From NCBI GenBank assembly GCA_030528025.1, contig JAUMZP010000002.1:62001-126000 (forward strand): a stretch of 64,000 bases of DNA, written 5' to 3'. Both the position numbers and the translations under genes were made by a program. The stretch is from Candidatus Saccharimonadota bacterium. Its GTDB lineage: Bacteria; Patescibacteriota; Saccharimonadia; Saccharimonadales; Saccharimonadaceae. This document shows positions 35,129 through 44,673 of the stretch, piece by piece (the stretch's first letter is position 1; each line of letters begins with the position of its first letter). The notes below the pieces were generated by a model that was given only the letters and a program-made list of their open reading frames with translations, had not been told where the DNA came from and did not search any database.

Positions 35129-35203
35129 ATGTCTTACGCCTAGCATATTACACATAATAAAACTAGTATTTACTCCTCTTGGCAAAATGAATATACTATT
35201 GCC

Positions 35204-36052
35204 ATGGCATATCTTGTTGCAGTGTCTGGTGGTGTGGATAGTGTAGTACTCTTGGATGTGATGGTGGCGCAGGCGACGGAGCCGTTGATTGTGGCGCATG
35301 TCGATCATGGGATCCGGGGTGAAGCATCGGCGGCGGATGCGCGCTTTGTGGCAGCACTGGCGGCGCGCTATGGACTACCCTTTGTGTCTACTCAGCTTAA
35401 GCTTGGGCCGAATGCGAGCGAAGCAGCAGCGCGAGAGGCTCGGTATGATTTTTTGCTCGATACAGCAGCGCAGTACCAGGCACCAGTGGTAACAGCACAT
35501 CACTTGGACGATTTGGTAGAAACAGTGGCGCTTAACTTGGTGCGTGGGACGGGCTGGCGTGGGTTAGCCGTGCTGAATCGCCCCGGGGTTGAGCGGCCAC
35601 TACTGGGCTGGCGCAAGGCAGATATCCGCGCCTATGCATTGGCTCATCGCCTGGAATGGGTAGAAGATGAGACAAATGCAAGTGACCGCTACACACGCAA
35701 TCGGCTGCGGCGCTGCATTCAGCGGTTCCTCACGGCAGAGCAGGCGGCGCAGATTACCTCGCTGCGGGATCGGCAACTTGCGCTACGCCATACGATTAAT
35801 GATGAAGTGCAACACCTCTTGCCGCAGTTTGCGGCTGAGCGCTATGGATTTATTATGATCGACGAAGCAAGCGCTCAGGAACTATTGGGTGCGATGATCA
35901 TGTGGGCGGGTGCACCGCGCCCAACCCATCCGCGGCTTGAGCGTGCGGTGCTAGCCATCAAGACTGCTCGTCCAGGCAGCCGCCATGTGGTGGGCGATGG
36001 AGTGTATTTACAGTTTGGCCCTCGGCAATTCACTGTAGAAGTGGTACAATAG
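35204..36052 (+). CDS. tilS: tRNA(Ile)-lysidine synthase
   Basis: 282 residues. The PP-loop SGGVDS lies at residues 8-13, followed by HVDHGIRG, EAAAREARYDFLL, TAHHLDDLVET and RGTGWRGLAVL, all TilS family marks. It converts C34 of tRNA-Ile2 (CAU) to lysidine so that it reads AUA. The short form lacks most of the C-terminal domains. TATACT is 6 nt before ATG 35204. Its substrate tRNA gene is at 30972. Confidence 0.93.
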   Translation: MAYLVAVSGGVDSVVLLDVMVAQATEPLIVAHVDHGIRGEASAADARFVAALAARYGLPFVSTQLKLGPNASEAAAREARYDFLLDTAAQYQAPVVTAHHLDDLVETVALNLVRGTGWRGLAVLNRPGVERPLLGWRKADIRAYALAHRLEWVEDETNASDRYTRNRLRRCIQRFLTAEQAAQITSLRDRQLALRHTINDEVQHLLPQFAAERYGFIMIDEASAQELLGAMIMWAGAPRPTHPRLERAVLAIKTARPGSRHVVGDGVYLQFGPRQFTVEVVQ

Positions 36053-36102
36053 ATCAGATTACTGTGTGAGAATGCAAGCGAACGAAAGGAGTGAGTTCCC
36101 TG

Positions 36103-37947
36103 ATGAATAAAAAACCGTCGAAAGCGACCAATGCCCTGCGTCTAGGGCTGTTTTGGGCGATTGTGGTGCTGGGTGTGCTGGCATTTTGGGCAATTAATTC
36201 GCCACAGGCCAACCTTAAGGAGGTGCCGCTCTCGGACGTGGTGAACCGAGCAAATAATGGCAAAATTGCCAAGATCGAGATTCAAGGCAATGACCTGACT
36301 GTTACGCCTAAAGGCCAGTCCAAGCCGACCGAGCGCAGCCTCAAAGAGAATGGCACTATCTATACCCAAGGACTCAAGCACGACAAAACAGAGGTAAAGG
36401 TGCAAAATGAATCACAGACGGGCCTGTTGTTTTGGAATCTCGCACCAATTGTCCTGTCGGTTGTATTGTTTGGCGTTCTCTTTATGTTTATGATGCGCCA
36501 AGCCCAGGGGCAGAATAGCCAAGCGATGGGCTTTGGCAAGAGTAAGGCCAAGCTGTATGGCCTTGATAAAGAGCGGGTAGTATTCGATGACATTGCGGGT
36601 AATGAAAACGCCAAGCAAGATTTGCAAGAGGTGGTGGACTTCCTCAAGCACCCTAAGAAATATCAGAGCCTCGGCGCTAAGATTCCCAAAGGGATTCTCC
36701 TTGTTGGTAACCCTGGTACTGGTAAAACAATGTTGGCGCGAGCGGTTGCAGGCGAGGCTAACGTGCCGTTCTTTTCCATCAGCGGCTCAGAGTTTGTGGA
36801 GATGTTTGTTGGTGTGGGGGCAAGCCGGGTACGCGACCTCTTTGCTAAGGCCAAGAAGAATGCGCCAGCCATTATCTTCATTGATGAGATCGATGCCGTG
36901 GGACGTAAACGTGGCTCTGGCATGGGCGGTGGCCACGATGAGCGCGAGCAGACGTTGAACCAGATTTTGGTAGAGATGGATGGCTTTGAGGCTGATACAA
37001 ACGTGATTATCTTAGCGGCAACCAACCGGGCTGATGTGCTCGACCCAGCACTGTTGCGTCCAGGCCGCTTTGATCGCCATACGACGATTAGCCTGCCCGA
37101 GCGCAAAGACCGTGAGGCAATCCTCAAGGTGCACTTCAAGAACAAACCAACCGATGCATCGGTCGACCTCGACAAGCTTGCTGCCAAGACGGCTGGTAGC
37201 AGTGGTGCCGACCTCGCGAACATGGCCAACGAAGCAGCGATTATTGCAGCGCGCCGCGGCAAGAAAACGATCACTAACCAAGACCTGACCGAAGCCTTTG
37301 AGAAGGTGGCGATTGGTCCCGAGCGCAAAGCTAAGGTAATGACCGACCATGAGAAAGAACTCACGGCGTACCACGAGGCAGGTCATGCTATTGTGGGGCA
37401 CGTCTTGCCGGATAGCGATCCAGTACATAAGGTAACCATCATCCCGCGTGGTGGCACGGGCGGCGTGACATGGTTCTTACCCCCAGAAGACAAAAGCTAT
37501 ACCAATGTATACGAGTTTAAGGATATCCTGGCCCGAGCGATGGGTGGGCGCATTGCTGAGAAATTGATCTATGGCGATGACGGCATTACGACCGGGGCAG
37601 GCAGTGATCTACGCAAAGCGACGGAGATTGCCCGTGATATGGTGATTGAGCAGGGTATGGGCGCAAAGCTCCGCGACCAAGTCTTCCATGAAGATAACGG
37701 TGGTATGGTATTCGATAAGATCACTCACGAGCGGCCATATAGCGATGCGACTGCTGAGGCGATTGACCACGAGGTAGAGGCGCTTATTAAAGAGGCTTCT
37801 CGCCGTGCTGAGATTGTCCTCTCGCACAACCGTCCAGCGCTTGAGAAACTCAAAGATGAGCTGCTTGCTCACGAAACGCTAGAAGAAGACGAAGCTAAGG
37901 CTGCGATGGCAGATGCCACTTTGCCAACGGAGGCCAAGCTCCATTAG
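36103..37947 (+). CDS. ftsH: ATP-dependent zinc metalloprotease FtsH
   Basis: 614 residues. Two membrane segments (about 14-32 and 108-128) flank a small exterior domain. The AAA+ module has GNPGTGKT (about 202, Asn replacing the usual second-position Pro), [11 protein letters not shown] and the SRH arginines ([10 protein letters not shown]). The protease domain has HEAGH (about 424). It degrades membrane and regulatory proteins. I chose ATG 36103 since AAAGGAG is 11 nt upstream and abuts an in-frame GTG at 36091. The tilS-ftsH order is common in bacteria. Confidence 0.96.
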   Translation: MNKKPSKATNALRLGLFWAIVVLGVLAFWAINSPQANLKEVPLSDVVNRANNGKIAKIEIQGNDLTVTPKGQSKPTERSLKENGTIYTQGLKHDKTEVKVQNESQTGLLFWNLAPIVLSVVLFGVLFMFMMRQAQGQNSQAMGFGKSKAKLYGLDKERVVFDDIAGNENAKQDLQEVVDFLKHPKKYQSLGAKIPKGILLVGNPGTGKTMLARAVAGEANVPFFSISGSEFVEMFVGVGASRVRDLFAKAKKNAPAIIFIDEIDAVGRKRGSGMGGGHDEREQTLNQILVEMDGFEADTNVIILAATNRADVLDPALLRPGRFDRHTTISLPERKDREAILKVHFKNKPTDASVDLDKLAAKTAGSSGADLANMANEAAIIAARRGKKTITNQDLTEAFEKVAIGPERKAKVMTDHEKELTAYHEAGHAIVGHVLPDSDPVHKVTIIPRGGTGGVTWFLPPEDKSYTNVYEFKDILARAMGGRIAEKLIYGDDGITTGAGSDLRKATEIARDMVIEQGMGAKLRDQVFHEDNGGMVFDKITHERPYSDATAEAIDHEVEALIKEASRRAEIVLSHNRPALEKLKDELLAHETLEEDEAKAAMADATLPTEAKLH

Positions 37948-37963
37948 GAGCAGGGAGGTACCA

Positions 37964-39634
37964 GTGGCACATGGAGCAAATCGTCGGCGTGTCCGCTCAG
38001 TCGTCGCCAAAGCAAATAGCAAACTAAACATCAAGAATGCTGCTGCCCTACTAGCAGGCTCAACGTTACTATCGAGCGTTTTAGGAATGTATCGTGAGCG
38101 GCTCATCAATGGTATGTATTACGACACCTACAAAGTGGGTGCTGATGCCTATACCGTAGCTTTTACTATCCCCGACTTCATGTTCTTTGTGCTGGTGTCT
38201 GGGGCGCTGAGTGTGTCCTTTATACCGGTGTTTAACCAGCGCTTAGCATCAGGCAACAAGCAGTCGGCGTGGGATTTGAGCTCGAGCTTGATCAATTTCT
38301 TGGCGCTCACAACCTTAGCGGCGAGTATTTTGATTATGATCTTTGCTGAGCCGCTTGTGAATGTTGTGGTGGGGCCGGGGCTCAGCGAGTCAGGGCGGAG
38401 CCTGGCAGTGAGTATGATGCGCGTGATTGCGGTCAATCCATTCCTCTTCTCTATTTCTACCGTTATTGCTAGTATGCAGCAGGCGATTGGGCGCTTTACC
38501 TTCTATGCGTTGGCGCCAACGATCTACAACATCGGTATTATCATCGGTGCGACCTTCTTTACCAACGGCATCAATATCTTTGGCTGGCAGGTGTTTGATG
38601 GTGGCATTATGGGTGTGGCACTGGGTGTGGTGCTGGGCTCGGTGCTGCAGCTGATCGTTAGCTCGGTCGGCTTGCTGGGGCTAGGCTTCGACTATCGCTT
38701 TATGATCAAGCGCAAGAACAAGAGCTTTCGCCAGGTGCTGCGTCTGCTACGAACGCGCTCACTCGACCAAGGAATCGATTATCTCAATGGCCTTGTGGAG
38801 ACAAACCTCGCTTCGCGCATGGCTGATGGGACGGTACGGGCTTACCAACAGGCCTCGGCGTTATCATTGATGCCAGTGAACTTGATTGGTGTGGCAATTA
38901 GCAATGCCGCCTTCCCACAAATGACGGAACACCTCGGGGCGGGGCGCGAGGATCTCTTCCGCAAAGAACTGCAGGTGATGATCAGGGTGATTATTTGGTT
39001 GGCATTGCCAGTGGCGGTTATTACCTACTTTGCACGGGGCTATGTGGTGAGCTTTATCCATAACGGGGGTGACCCAGTGATATCTGGTTTTCTTGGAGTG
39101 CTTGTTTTGACGATATTTTTCCGCACGATTTATCATATTGCAGCACGTAGCTTCTATGCACAGCAAGATACCAAGACCCCGCTTTATATCTCGTTCTTTG
39201 CAATCGGGTTTAACATTATCCTGGCGATTATCCTGGTAAATCTCTGGTCCAAGAACCAGAATCCAGGCTATGGCTTGGCTTGGGCGCAGTCTATTACTGC
39301 CGTGGTGGAGGTGATTGTCCTCTTCTTCTTCATGGGGCGGCGTATGCCGAAGCTGTTTGACCGCAGCTTCGTTAATAGCATCTACAAGATGGTTATCGCT
39401 GCGGTGCCAACTGGTTTGGCTGCTTACCTGAGCGTGGTAATGATCCCCTTTGGCACGAACGACAAGAGTTTTTTTCTCGCTTTCCCGAAATTTATTATGA
39501 TCACAGTTGTGAGCTTTGCGGTTTATATATGGTTCAGCCGGCGGCTGAGGCTTAAAGAGGCCGAGCCAGTGCTTAATCGGCTGCGGCAGATCTTCTTTGG
39601 ACGAATTAACCTTGGCTGGAACTGGAAACGCTAG
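37964..39634 (+). CDS. murJ: lipid II flippase MurJ (MviN)
   Basis: 556 residues with about 14 membrane segments of the MOP/MviN type; LSSVLGMYRERLINGMYYDT, IPDFMFFVLVSGALSVSFIPVF and NPFLFSISTVIASMQQAIGRF are typical. It flips lipid-linked cell-wall precursor. GTG 37964 has GGGAGG about 6 nt upstream. The downstream lepA 5' half begins 3 nt after its stop, so they are one transcript. Confidence 0.92.
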   Translation: MAHGANRRRVRSVVAKANSKLNIKNAAALLAGSTLLSSVLGMYRERLINGMYYDTYKVGADAYTVAFTIPDFMFFVLVSGALSVSFIPVFNQRLASGNKQSAWDLSSSLINFLALTTLAASILIMIFAEPLVNVVVGPGLSESGRSLAVSMMRVIAVNPFLFSISTVIASMQQAIGRFTFYALAPTIYNIGIIIGATFFTNGINIFGWQVFDGGIMGVALGVVLGSVLQLIVSSVGLLGLGFDYRFMIKRKNKSFRQVLRLLRTRSLDQGIDYLNGLVETNLASRMADGTVRAYQQASALSLMPVNLIGVAISNAAFPQMTEHLGAGREDLFRKELQVMIRVIIWLALPVAVITYFARGYVVSFIHNGGDPVISGFLGVLVLTIFFRTIYHIAARSFYAQQDTKTPLYISFFAIGFNIILAIILVNLWSKNQNPGYGLAWAQSITAVVEVIVLFFFMGRRMPKLFDRSFVNSIYKMVIAAVPTGLAAYLSVVMIPFGTNDKSFFLAFPKFIMITVVSFAVYIWFSRRLRLKEAEPVLNRLRQIFFGRINLGWNWKR

Positions 39635-39637
39635 CGT

Positions 39638-40735
39638 ATGGAACATATCCGTAATTTCTGCATCATTGCCCATATCGACCACGGCAAGAGTACCCTGGCC
39701 GATCGCATGATGGAGCTGACAGGCACCGTTACTAAGCGGGATATGAAGCAGCAATTGCTGGATAGTATGGATCTGGAGCGTGAGAAAGGAATTACGATCA
39801 AGCTAGCCCCAGTGCGGATGAAGTATGAGTATAAATCGGAAGCGAGCAGTATATCATCGCTCCCATCGTCGAAGATCCCCATGGAATCTTCACGTCGGTC
39901 GCTGGACGCGGGTCCTGTCAGTCGATCTGCCCCTTCTTCTGAAAAATCGGAGATTTCTTCAGAAGCGGGTGCTGCCCCGTCGACTGCCACCCGCTTAGTA
40001 TCGCCTGCTGATTCAATTGATGGGGGCAAAAACACCGCACCCCAGCCTGGCACCTACGACCTCAACCTGATCGATACCCCCGGCCACGTGGATTTCAGCT
40101 ACGAAGTATCACGTAGCTTGCAGGCCTGCGAAGGTGCGGTGCTGGTGGTGGATGCCAGCCAGGGGATTCAGGCGCAGACGCTTGCCAATGTGTATCTCGC
40201 GATGGAGCAGGACCTCACGATCATTCCGGTGCTCAATAAAGTCGATCTGCCAGCAGCCGATGTGCCACGCGTCTCCAAGCAGGTGATTAATCTACTCGGC
40301 TGTGATGAGAGCGATATTATTCATATCTCAGCCAAGACTGGGCAGAATGTACCGCAAGTGCTCCGGGCTATCGTCGAGCGTATCCCGGCACCAGTGTCGC
40401 CATTAGCGGTGCAGGCTGAAAGCATGGCCGCGCAGGGGGGCGATAGGCCAGCCGTACCAACGCGTGCCCTGATTTTTGATAGCTACTATGACGACTACCG
40501 CGGGGTCATCCTCTACGTGCGCGTGGTAGATGGCACGATACCGAAAGGTGCGGACATCACCATGATGGCTACCGGAGCCCGCGGCCTCGCCCTGGAAGTG
40601 GGATATCTCAGCCCAACTATGCAGTCTGATCCACTGCTTGGTACAGGCGAAATCGGCTACATTGTCACTAACCTGAAAACCACGCGTGAAGCGCGGGTAG
40701 GTGATACGGTGACACTCAAGAAATACTTTGAGTAG
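39638..40735 (+). CDS. lepA: elongation factor 4 (LepA), N-terminal half: G domain and domain II
   Basis: 365 residues. The G domain has AHIDHGKST (11-19), [14 protein letters not shown] (switch I), DTPGHVD (146-152) and NKVD, followed by beta-barrel domain II ending [11 protein letters not shown] and a TAG. In other bacteria LepA continues directly into LPGF.KVKP, found here at 43697. Residues about 67-138 are a Ser-rich, probably disordered insertion in the hairpin between switch I and DTPGH. The gene has no promoter of its own and rides on the murJ transcript. All motifs for GTP binding look intact. With the 3' half it would make a complete LepA in two chains. Confidence 0.9.
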   Translation: MEHIRNFCIIAHIDHGKSTLADRMMELTGTVTKRDMKQQLLDSMDLEREKGITIKLAPVRMKYEYKSEASSISSLPSSKIPMESSRRSLDAGPVSRSAPSSEKSEISSEAGAAPSTATRLVSPADSIDGGKNTAPQPGTYDLNLIDTPGHVDFSYEVSRSLQACEGAVLVVDASQGIQAQTLANVYLAMEQDLTIIPVLNKVDLPAADVPRVSKQVINLLGCDESDIIHISAKTGQNVPQVLRAIVERIPAPVSPLAVQAESMAAQGGDRPAVPTRALIFDSYYDDYRGVILYVRVVDGTIPKGADITMMATGARGLALEVGYLSPTMQSDPLLGTGEIGYIVTNLKTTREARVGDTVTLKKYFE

Positions 40736-40761
40736 CTATAACATGTGCTATAGTTTACTGT

Positions 40762-41379
40762 ATGATGGCTGCGATAAAAAAGTACGACAAATTCATCGCC
40801 ATCTTGTTTGCTGGCCTGATTATACTATTCATCGCCGTGGCATTTACTACTCCGAGTTTTTGGGATTGGCTGTGGCAGCGGCATCACAACCAGCTTAGTT
40901 GGTATATCCGGCCGTTATTCTTGATACCGTTTTGCTGGTTTGCCTATCGGCAGAGCTGGGCGGGGATAATGATGGTGATATTACTTACCTTGACTAGTAT
41001 GGGATGGTTTGCCCCGCCCGATGAAACGAATTTACAGGTGTAACAGTTTTTGCAAGTTGAGCAGCAGTATCTGCAGAGTGAATGGACATTTGGTAAGATT
41101 TTCTTCACATTGCTTATACCATTATCCTTTGTTTCTTTAGCAGCGGCATTGTGGTGGCGAAATATCTGGCTAGGTGTGGTAGTCATGGCGTTAATGGCTG
41201 CTGGTAAATTGTTGTGGAGTATAACTTTTTCTGGTGAAGCTGGTCTAGCGGTGATTGCTCCTGCGACAATTGGATTTGTCCTATGTAGTGGCTGTTTGTG
41301 GCTGATTACAGTGTTGTCTCGTCGTCGTATCCCTAAGGTTAAGAAAGTGAATTTTATTAAGAAAGGGTCAAATAGGTAA
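40762..41379 (+). pseudogene. membrane protein interrupted by an in-frame TAA
   Basis: A four-to-five-span hydrophobic protein. The first part (93 codons, ending DETNLQV) stops at TAA 41041-41043; the same frame continues at once with QFLQVEQQYLQSEWTFG and two more membrane segments to a TAA at 41379. One substitution thus splits an otherwise uninterrupted 205-codon frame. TATAGT lies 8 nt before ATG 40762. It is the first gene in the lepA gap. Not recognised. Confidence 0.65.
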
Positions 41380-41402
41380 AGCTTATCCATATCTTACCAA
41401 CA

Positions 41403-41981
41403 ATGTCATCACACCACCTGCAAAAATGGCGTATGCTATCGTCGCGGACGCTCTTCGAGCACCCTCGGCTTACCGTCGCAGAAGATACGGTAGAGCTACC
41501 AAATGGAAAGACCATCCAATATATCCATTATCCCTACCATGGGCAGGGTGGGGTAATCGTGGTGTGTCGCCGAGGTAATAATATCTTGGTACAGCAAGAA
41601 TATTCGTATCCAGTGGATGAGGTGTTGTATCAGTTCCCGGGCGGGAAGATTGAGGCGGGTGAGGATGTGTGCGCGGCAGCGCAGCGAGAGCTGGCTGAGG
41701 AGTCGGGCATTGCCATGACAGGTGTACGAGCGTGTGGCTGACTCTATGCCGACAATCGTCGCACCAGCGCGAAGCTCCACGTGGTTTACGGCGAATATGC
41801 TGGGACAAACCATCAACACCGGCCGGATGACACCGAGCAAATCATTTCGGAGTGGCTGCCAATTGCCACCATCCACCGCATGGTCGCTACTGGTGTAATC
41901 ACCAACTACGCCATGCTCGCTGCCTGGGCCTTGCTCGCCAGTACCCTCCAGCAAGCAGGAGATTCTCGTGCGGACGAGTAG
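41403..41981 (+). pseudogene. ADP-ribose-pyrophosphatase-like NUDIX gene with in-frame TGA
   Basis: The NUDIX box is perfect (GGKIEAGEDVCAAAQRELAEESGI, box at about 75-97). The frame stops at TGA 41739-41741 after VRACG and continues in frame with LYADNRRTSAKLHVVYGEY and DDTEQIISEWLPI to TAG 41979-41981, giving a full family-length protein. The stop may derive from TGG. The 3' end overlaps the GTG start of the ydcF-like gene, an operon sign. Readthrough would restore the enzyme; a truncated version lacks the last helices. Confidence 0.75.
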
Positions 41982-42810
41982 TGTAGAATTGCCATCGGCC
42001 AGTGAACTGCGCACAATGATGCGCCAAGAATCGCTACGGTTAGCTCGGCACCAGGATTATCTTGACGCACGGCCGTGGTTGTTTGCGGAGCTGAAACGGA
42101 TTGCACATAACGCTGGTATCGATACAGCTGTTTTTGATCATTATACAATGTACGATTTTGATGATACTATATCGAAGCTTCATCGGTTCACAGTGCAATT
42201 TGCTGATTACTTGGCTCAACATGCTCATCATAGCGAAGCTGCTACACTCTATGAGGTGCTCGCGAAGGGTAACCCACCAAGGCCGTCGGATGCCATACTG
42301 GTGTTTGGCTCGGCAGAGAATCGGCGAATTGCCACTGCAGTGGAGTTGTATCATGCTGGTGTTGCTCCCAAAATAACGATTGCTGGTGCTTCGCCGCGCT
42401 GGGCAGTTGCCTACGGCAAAGATACCCCTATGGCCGAAGCTTGGCGCATGGCGGAGTATGCTCTAACTCATGGTGTCCCGGCAAGAGATATCATCATCGA
42501 AGATCAATCAATATCCATCCCAGACAATGTGAAGCGTAGTATTGACTGCTGGGAAGCGATGCTGTGGTGTCCACGACGCATTATATTGGTGACGAGCGAA
42601 TTTAATGTTCGCTGTGCAGAGATGAATATGTATAAGTTTGCGCCGTGGCCAGTCGAGATCTTTACCGCAAGCCCTGAGCCAAGCCCATCCTTGAGAGTGA
42701 ACACGTGGATAGCAACCGACCATGGCCGCCGCCTCATCCTCAACGAATATGCTAAAATCATAATAGAAAGTACCATTGATCATCTGCTGGCGGCAGAGAA
42801 GGGAGTGTGA
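41968..42810 (+). CDS. YdcF-family (DUF218) protein
   Basis: 280 residues; the only clearly intact gene between the lepA halves. The DUF218 core begins DAILVFGSAENRRIATAVEL, then PKITIAGASPRW, the AEAWRMAEYALTHGVP helix and IIIEDQSISIPDNVKRSI, with VTSEFNVRCAEM near the end. YdcF proteins bind SAM or act in envelope sugar metabolism; the function is unsettled. GTG 41968 overlaps the upstream gene by 14 nt. It lacks an N-terminal membrane anchor. Confidence 0.82.
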   Translation: MRTSSVELPSASELRTMMRQESLRLARHQDYLDARPWLFAELKRIAHNAGIDTAVFDHYTMYDFDDTISKLHRFTVQFADYLAQHAHHSEAATLYEVLAKGNPPRPSDAILVFGSAENRRIATAVELYHAGVAPKITIAGASPRWAVAYGKDTPMAEAWRMAEYALTHGVPARDIIIEDQSISIPDNVKRSIDCWEAMLWCPRRIILVTSEFNVRCAEMNMYKFAPWPVEIFTASPEPSPSLRVNTWIATDHGRRLILNEYAKIIIESTIDHLLAAEKGV

Positions 42811-42812
42811 AT

Positions 42813-43316
42813 ATGGGGTACGTTGGCTCGTATGTGTAGCAGTTGCGCCAGAAGGTTGGGAATAAGAAATTACTCACGACAACTGTTGATGTCTTGCCTG
42901 TTGATGAAACAGGGCGCGTCAAGCTCATCTACGCTAAAGCCTTTGATCGCTGGAGTACAGTGGGCGGCCACGTCGAGGAAGGTGATAGTTATGCCAGCGC
43001 GGCACTACATGAGCTGCATAAAGAAGCAGGAATCATTGCGCACGCCAGCGACCTTGAGCTCTTTGCAACGCAGTCTGGCCCAGGACGGGTGTATCATTAT
43101 CCTGATGGTGACACACAAGCCTTTACTGTAGTGTTTTGCCTCAAGCAATGGCAAAGCGAGGCATCGCACACTGACACTGAGGAAGTAGTGACAGGCCAGT
43201 GGTTCTCGCTATACGAAGCACTGCAACTCAATACGAATGACGCCACACGCCAAATTCTCACTGCCTACCAGAGGTATAGCGAGACGGGTGTGGTGCAGAT
43301 GATAGAGGAACGGTAA
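42813..43316 (+). pseudogene. NUDIX gene with in-frame TAG
   Basis: ATG 42813, 3 nt after ydcF, encodes MGYVGSYV and then TAG 42837-42839, continuing in frame QLRQKVGNKKLL. Related NUDIX proteins have Trp at that place (YVWxLRQKxG), so TGG to TAG is the simplest cause. The box GGHVEEGDSYASAALHELHKEAG has Asp, His and Lys in place of conserved Glu, Arg and Glu, a sign of catalytic decay. Internal starts would lose the first strand. Confidence 0.7.
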
Positions 43317-43331
43317 TACTCTGCCTAGTAG

Positions 43332-43505
43332 ATGACGCAAGAAAGGACCCCTACGACATATATCCTCTGCGGTGGCGCAGAGCGTTGGGTGGGTAACTTT
43401 GGTAGCTATTTGCAAAATTTCTTTGCGGATCGGCAGGATGAGCTTAGGATTCTTGATGTGTTCTTTGCTAGCCTCCATGAAGAATGGCAACTTCAGGCCA
43501 GATAG
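43332..43505 (+). pseudogene. peptidase-E-like (S51) N-terminal fragment
   Basis: Starts MTQERTPTTYILCGGAERW and reads YLQNFFADRQDELRILDVFFA, matching the opening of peptidase E/type 1 glutamine-amidotransferase-like proteins (YILCGG, then ILDVFFA). TAG at 43503-43505 ends it after 57 residues; three further stops follow. The catalytic Ser/His region is missing. Confidence 0.5.
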
Positions 43506-43528
43506 ACCAAATCCTTAACCAACCACTG

Positions 43529-43660
43529 ATGATGAGTACGATCGATGGCTATAGGCCAATGTTTTGCCTCTCGCCCGAGCAGTTCTCGCAGATTCAGCAC
43601 TACCACGAAAAGCATCTTAATCCATCTGCAGAGCATAAGGGCTCCTCGCAAGAAGGATAA
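43529..43660 (+). CDS. 43-residue frame, doubtful
   Basis: ATG ATG start without a ribosome site; reads MMSTIDGYRPMFCLSPEQFS and a polar tail. It could be a remnant of the peptidase-E-like gene's successor or chance. Confidence 0.2.
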   Translation: MMSTIDGYRPMFCLSPEQFSQIQHYHEKHLNPSAEHKGSSQEG

Positions 43661-43683
43661 TTCTCCTCTGTCGCAAAACTTGC

Positions 43684-43696
43684 TATAATATCAAAT
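43684..43696 (+). promoter_or_regulatory. extended -10 promoter of the lepA 3' half
   Basis: TTGCTATAAT (TGnTATAAT type; TATAAT at 43684-43689) ends 7 nt before ATG 43697. Transcription would begin at or next to the A of the start codon, giving a leaderless message. This makes the lepA 3' half independently expressed. Confidence 0.65.
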
Positions 43697-44656
43697 ATGA
43701 CAGTGATAACCGTCCAGCCTCTCCCTGGCTACAAAGAAGTCAAGCCCTTCGTCTACGCAGGGTTTTTCCCGGTGTCTAATGAAGATTATAATGACCTGAA
43801 GGAAGCGATTGAGCGGCTGAGCCTGAGCGATAGTGCGCTGCAGTTCGAGCCAGAGAATTCGCCGGTGTTGGGTTATGGCGTGCGGATTGGCTTCCTTGGC
43901 CTCTTGCATATGGATATCATTCGTGAGCGGCTTGAGCGCGAGTATAATCTGGATCTCATCGTCACCAACCCAAGTACCGACTACCAAGTGAGCTTGACCA
44001 ATGGTGATGAGTTAGATATCAAGTCTGCCAGCGAATTGCCTGACCCAGCCCAGATCAAGGAGATTCGCGAGCCGTGGATTGATGGTGAGATCGTCGTGCC
44101 CCAAGATTATATCGGCGCGGTGATCCAGCTCATCGTTAGCAAGCGTGGGCGGCAAAAGAACCTCAGTTACATCGACGAGCGTGCCCTCATCTCCTTTGCG
44201 GCACCACTGGCCAATCTCCTGACGGATTTTTATGACCAACTCAAGTCAGTCACCAGTGGCTATGGCTCATTTAATTATGAACTGCGGGGCTACCAAGCGG
44301 AGGATTTGGTGCGCGTGGATTTCTACGTGGCGGGTGAGATGGTCGATGCGCTCAGCGTCATGTGTCACCGCTCGGAGTCGCAGCGGCTGGGGCGCGAGGT
44401 GGTGAAGAAGCTCAAGGATGTCGTGCCGCGCCAGAGCTTTGAGGTGGCACTGCAGGCGGCGATTGGCGGCAAATTCATTGCCCGCGAAAATATTGGTGCC
44501 TACCGCAAAGATGTCACGGGCTATCTCTACGGTGGTGATGTGAGCCGCAAGAAGAAACTCCTTGCCAAGCAAGCTCGCGGCAAGAAGCGTATGAAACGCT
44601 TTGGCAAGGTCGATATTCCCAGCGAAGCCTTTACGGTGATGCTCAAGCGAGACTAA
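43697..44656 (+). CDS. lepA: elongation factor 4 (LepA), C-terminal half: domains III, IV/V and CTD
   Basis: 319 residues. It begins MTVITVQPLPGYKEVKPF, exactly the linker after domain II, then YAGFFPVSNEDYNDLKEAI, GFLGLLHMDIIRERLERE, the G'/EF-G-V-like region, the unique LepA CTD (GGDVSRKKKLLAKQARGKKR, MKRFGKVDIPSEAF). No conserved residue between the halves is lost. It has its own promoter and probably a leaderless start. Codon pattern matches the rest of the genome, and there is no frameshift, so it is under selection as a protein. It is followed by a hypothetical gene after 17 nt. Confidence 0.92.
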   Translation: MTVITVQPLPGYKEVKPFVYAGFFPVSNEDYNDLKEAIERLSLSDSALQFEPENSPVLGYGVRIGFLGLLHMDIIRERLEREYNLDLIVTNPSTDYQVSLTNGDELDIKSASELPDPAQIKEIREPWIDGEIVVPQDYIGAVIQLIVSKRGRQKNLSYIDERALISFAAPLANLLTDFYDQLKSVTSGYGSFNYELRGYQAEDLVRVDFYVAGEMVDALSVMCHRSESQRLGREVVKKLKDVVPRQSFEVALQAAIGGKFIARENIGAYRKDVTGYLYGGDVSRKKKLLAKQARGKKRMKRFGKVDIPSEAFTVMLKRD

Positions 44657-44673
44657 CAACTAACAGGAGCTGT

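Noticed and set aside
34904-35143. 79-codon plus-strand frame
   Set aside because: No start context, no protein-like composition, and it runs through the terminator hairpin.
38864-39754. 296-codon open frame on the minus strand across the end of murJ
   Set aside because: Antisense shadow of murJ and of the lepA start; no protein-like pattern.
41739-42839. Recoded stop codons (UGA as Gly or Trp, or a suppressor tRNA)
   Set aside because: Three different stop codons are involved, TGA ends many genes normally in this window, and no suppressor tRNA is present; separate mutations are simpler.
39836-43696. Intein or self-splicing intron as the cause of the lepA split
   Set aside because: The insertion in the G domain has no intein motifs and is too short. 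The 3-kb gap contains independent genes and stops, and the N-half ends in a normal stop with a few extra codons rather than an intein boundary.
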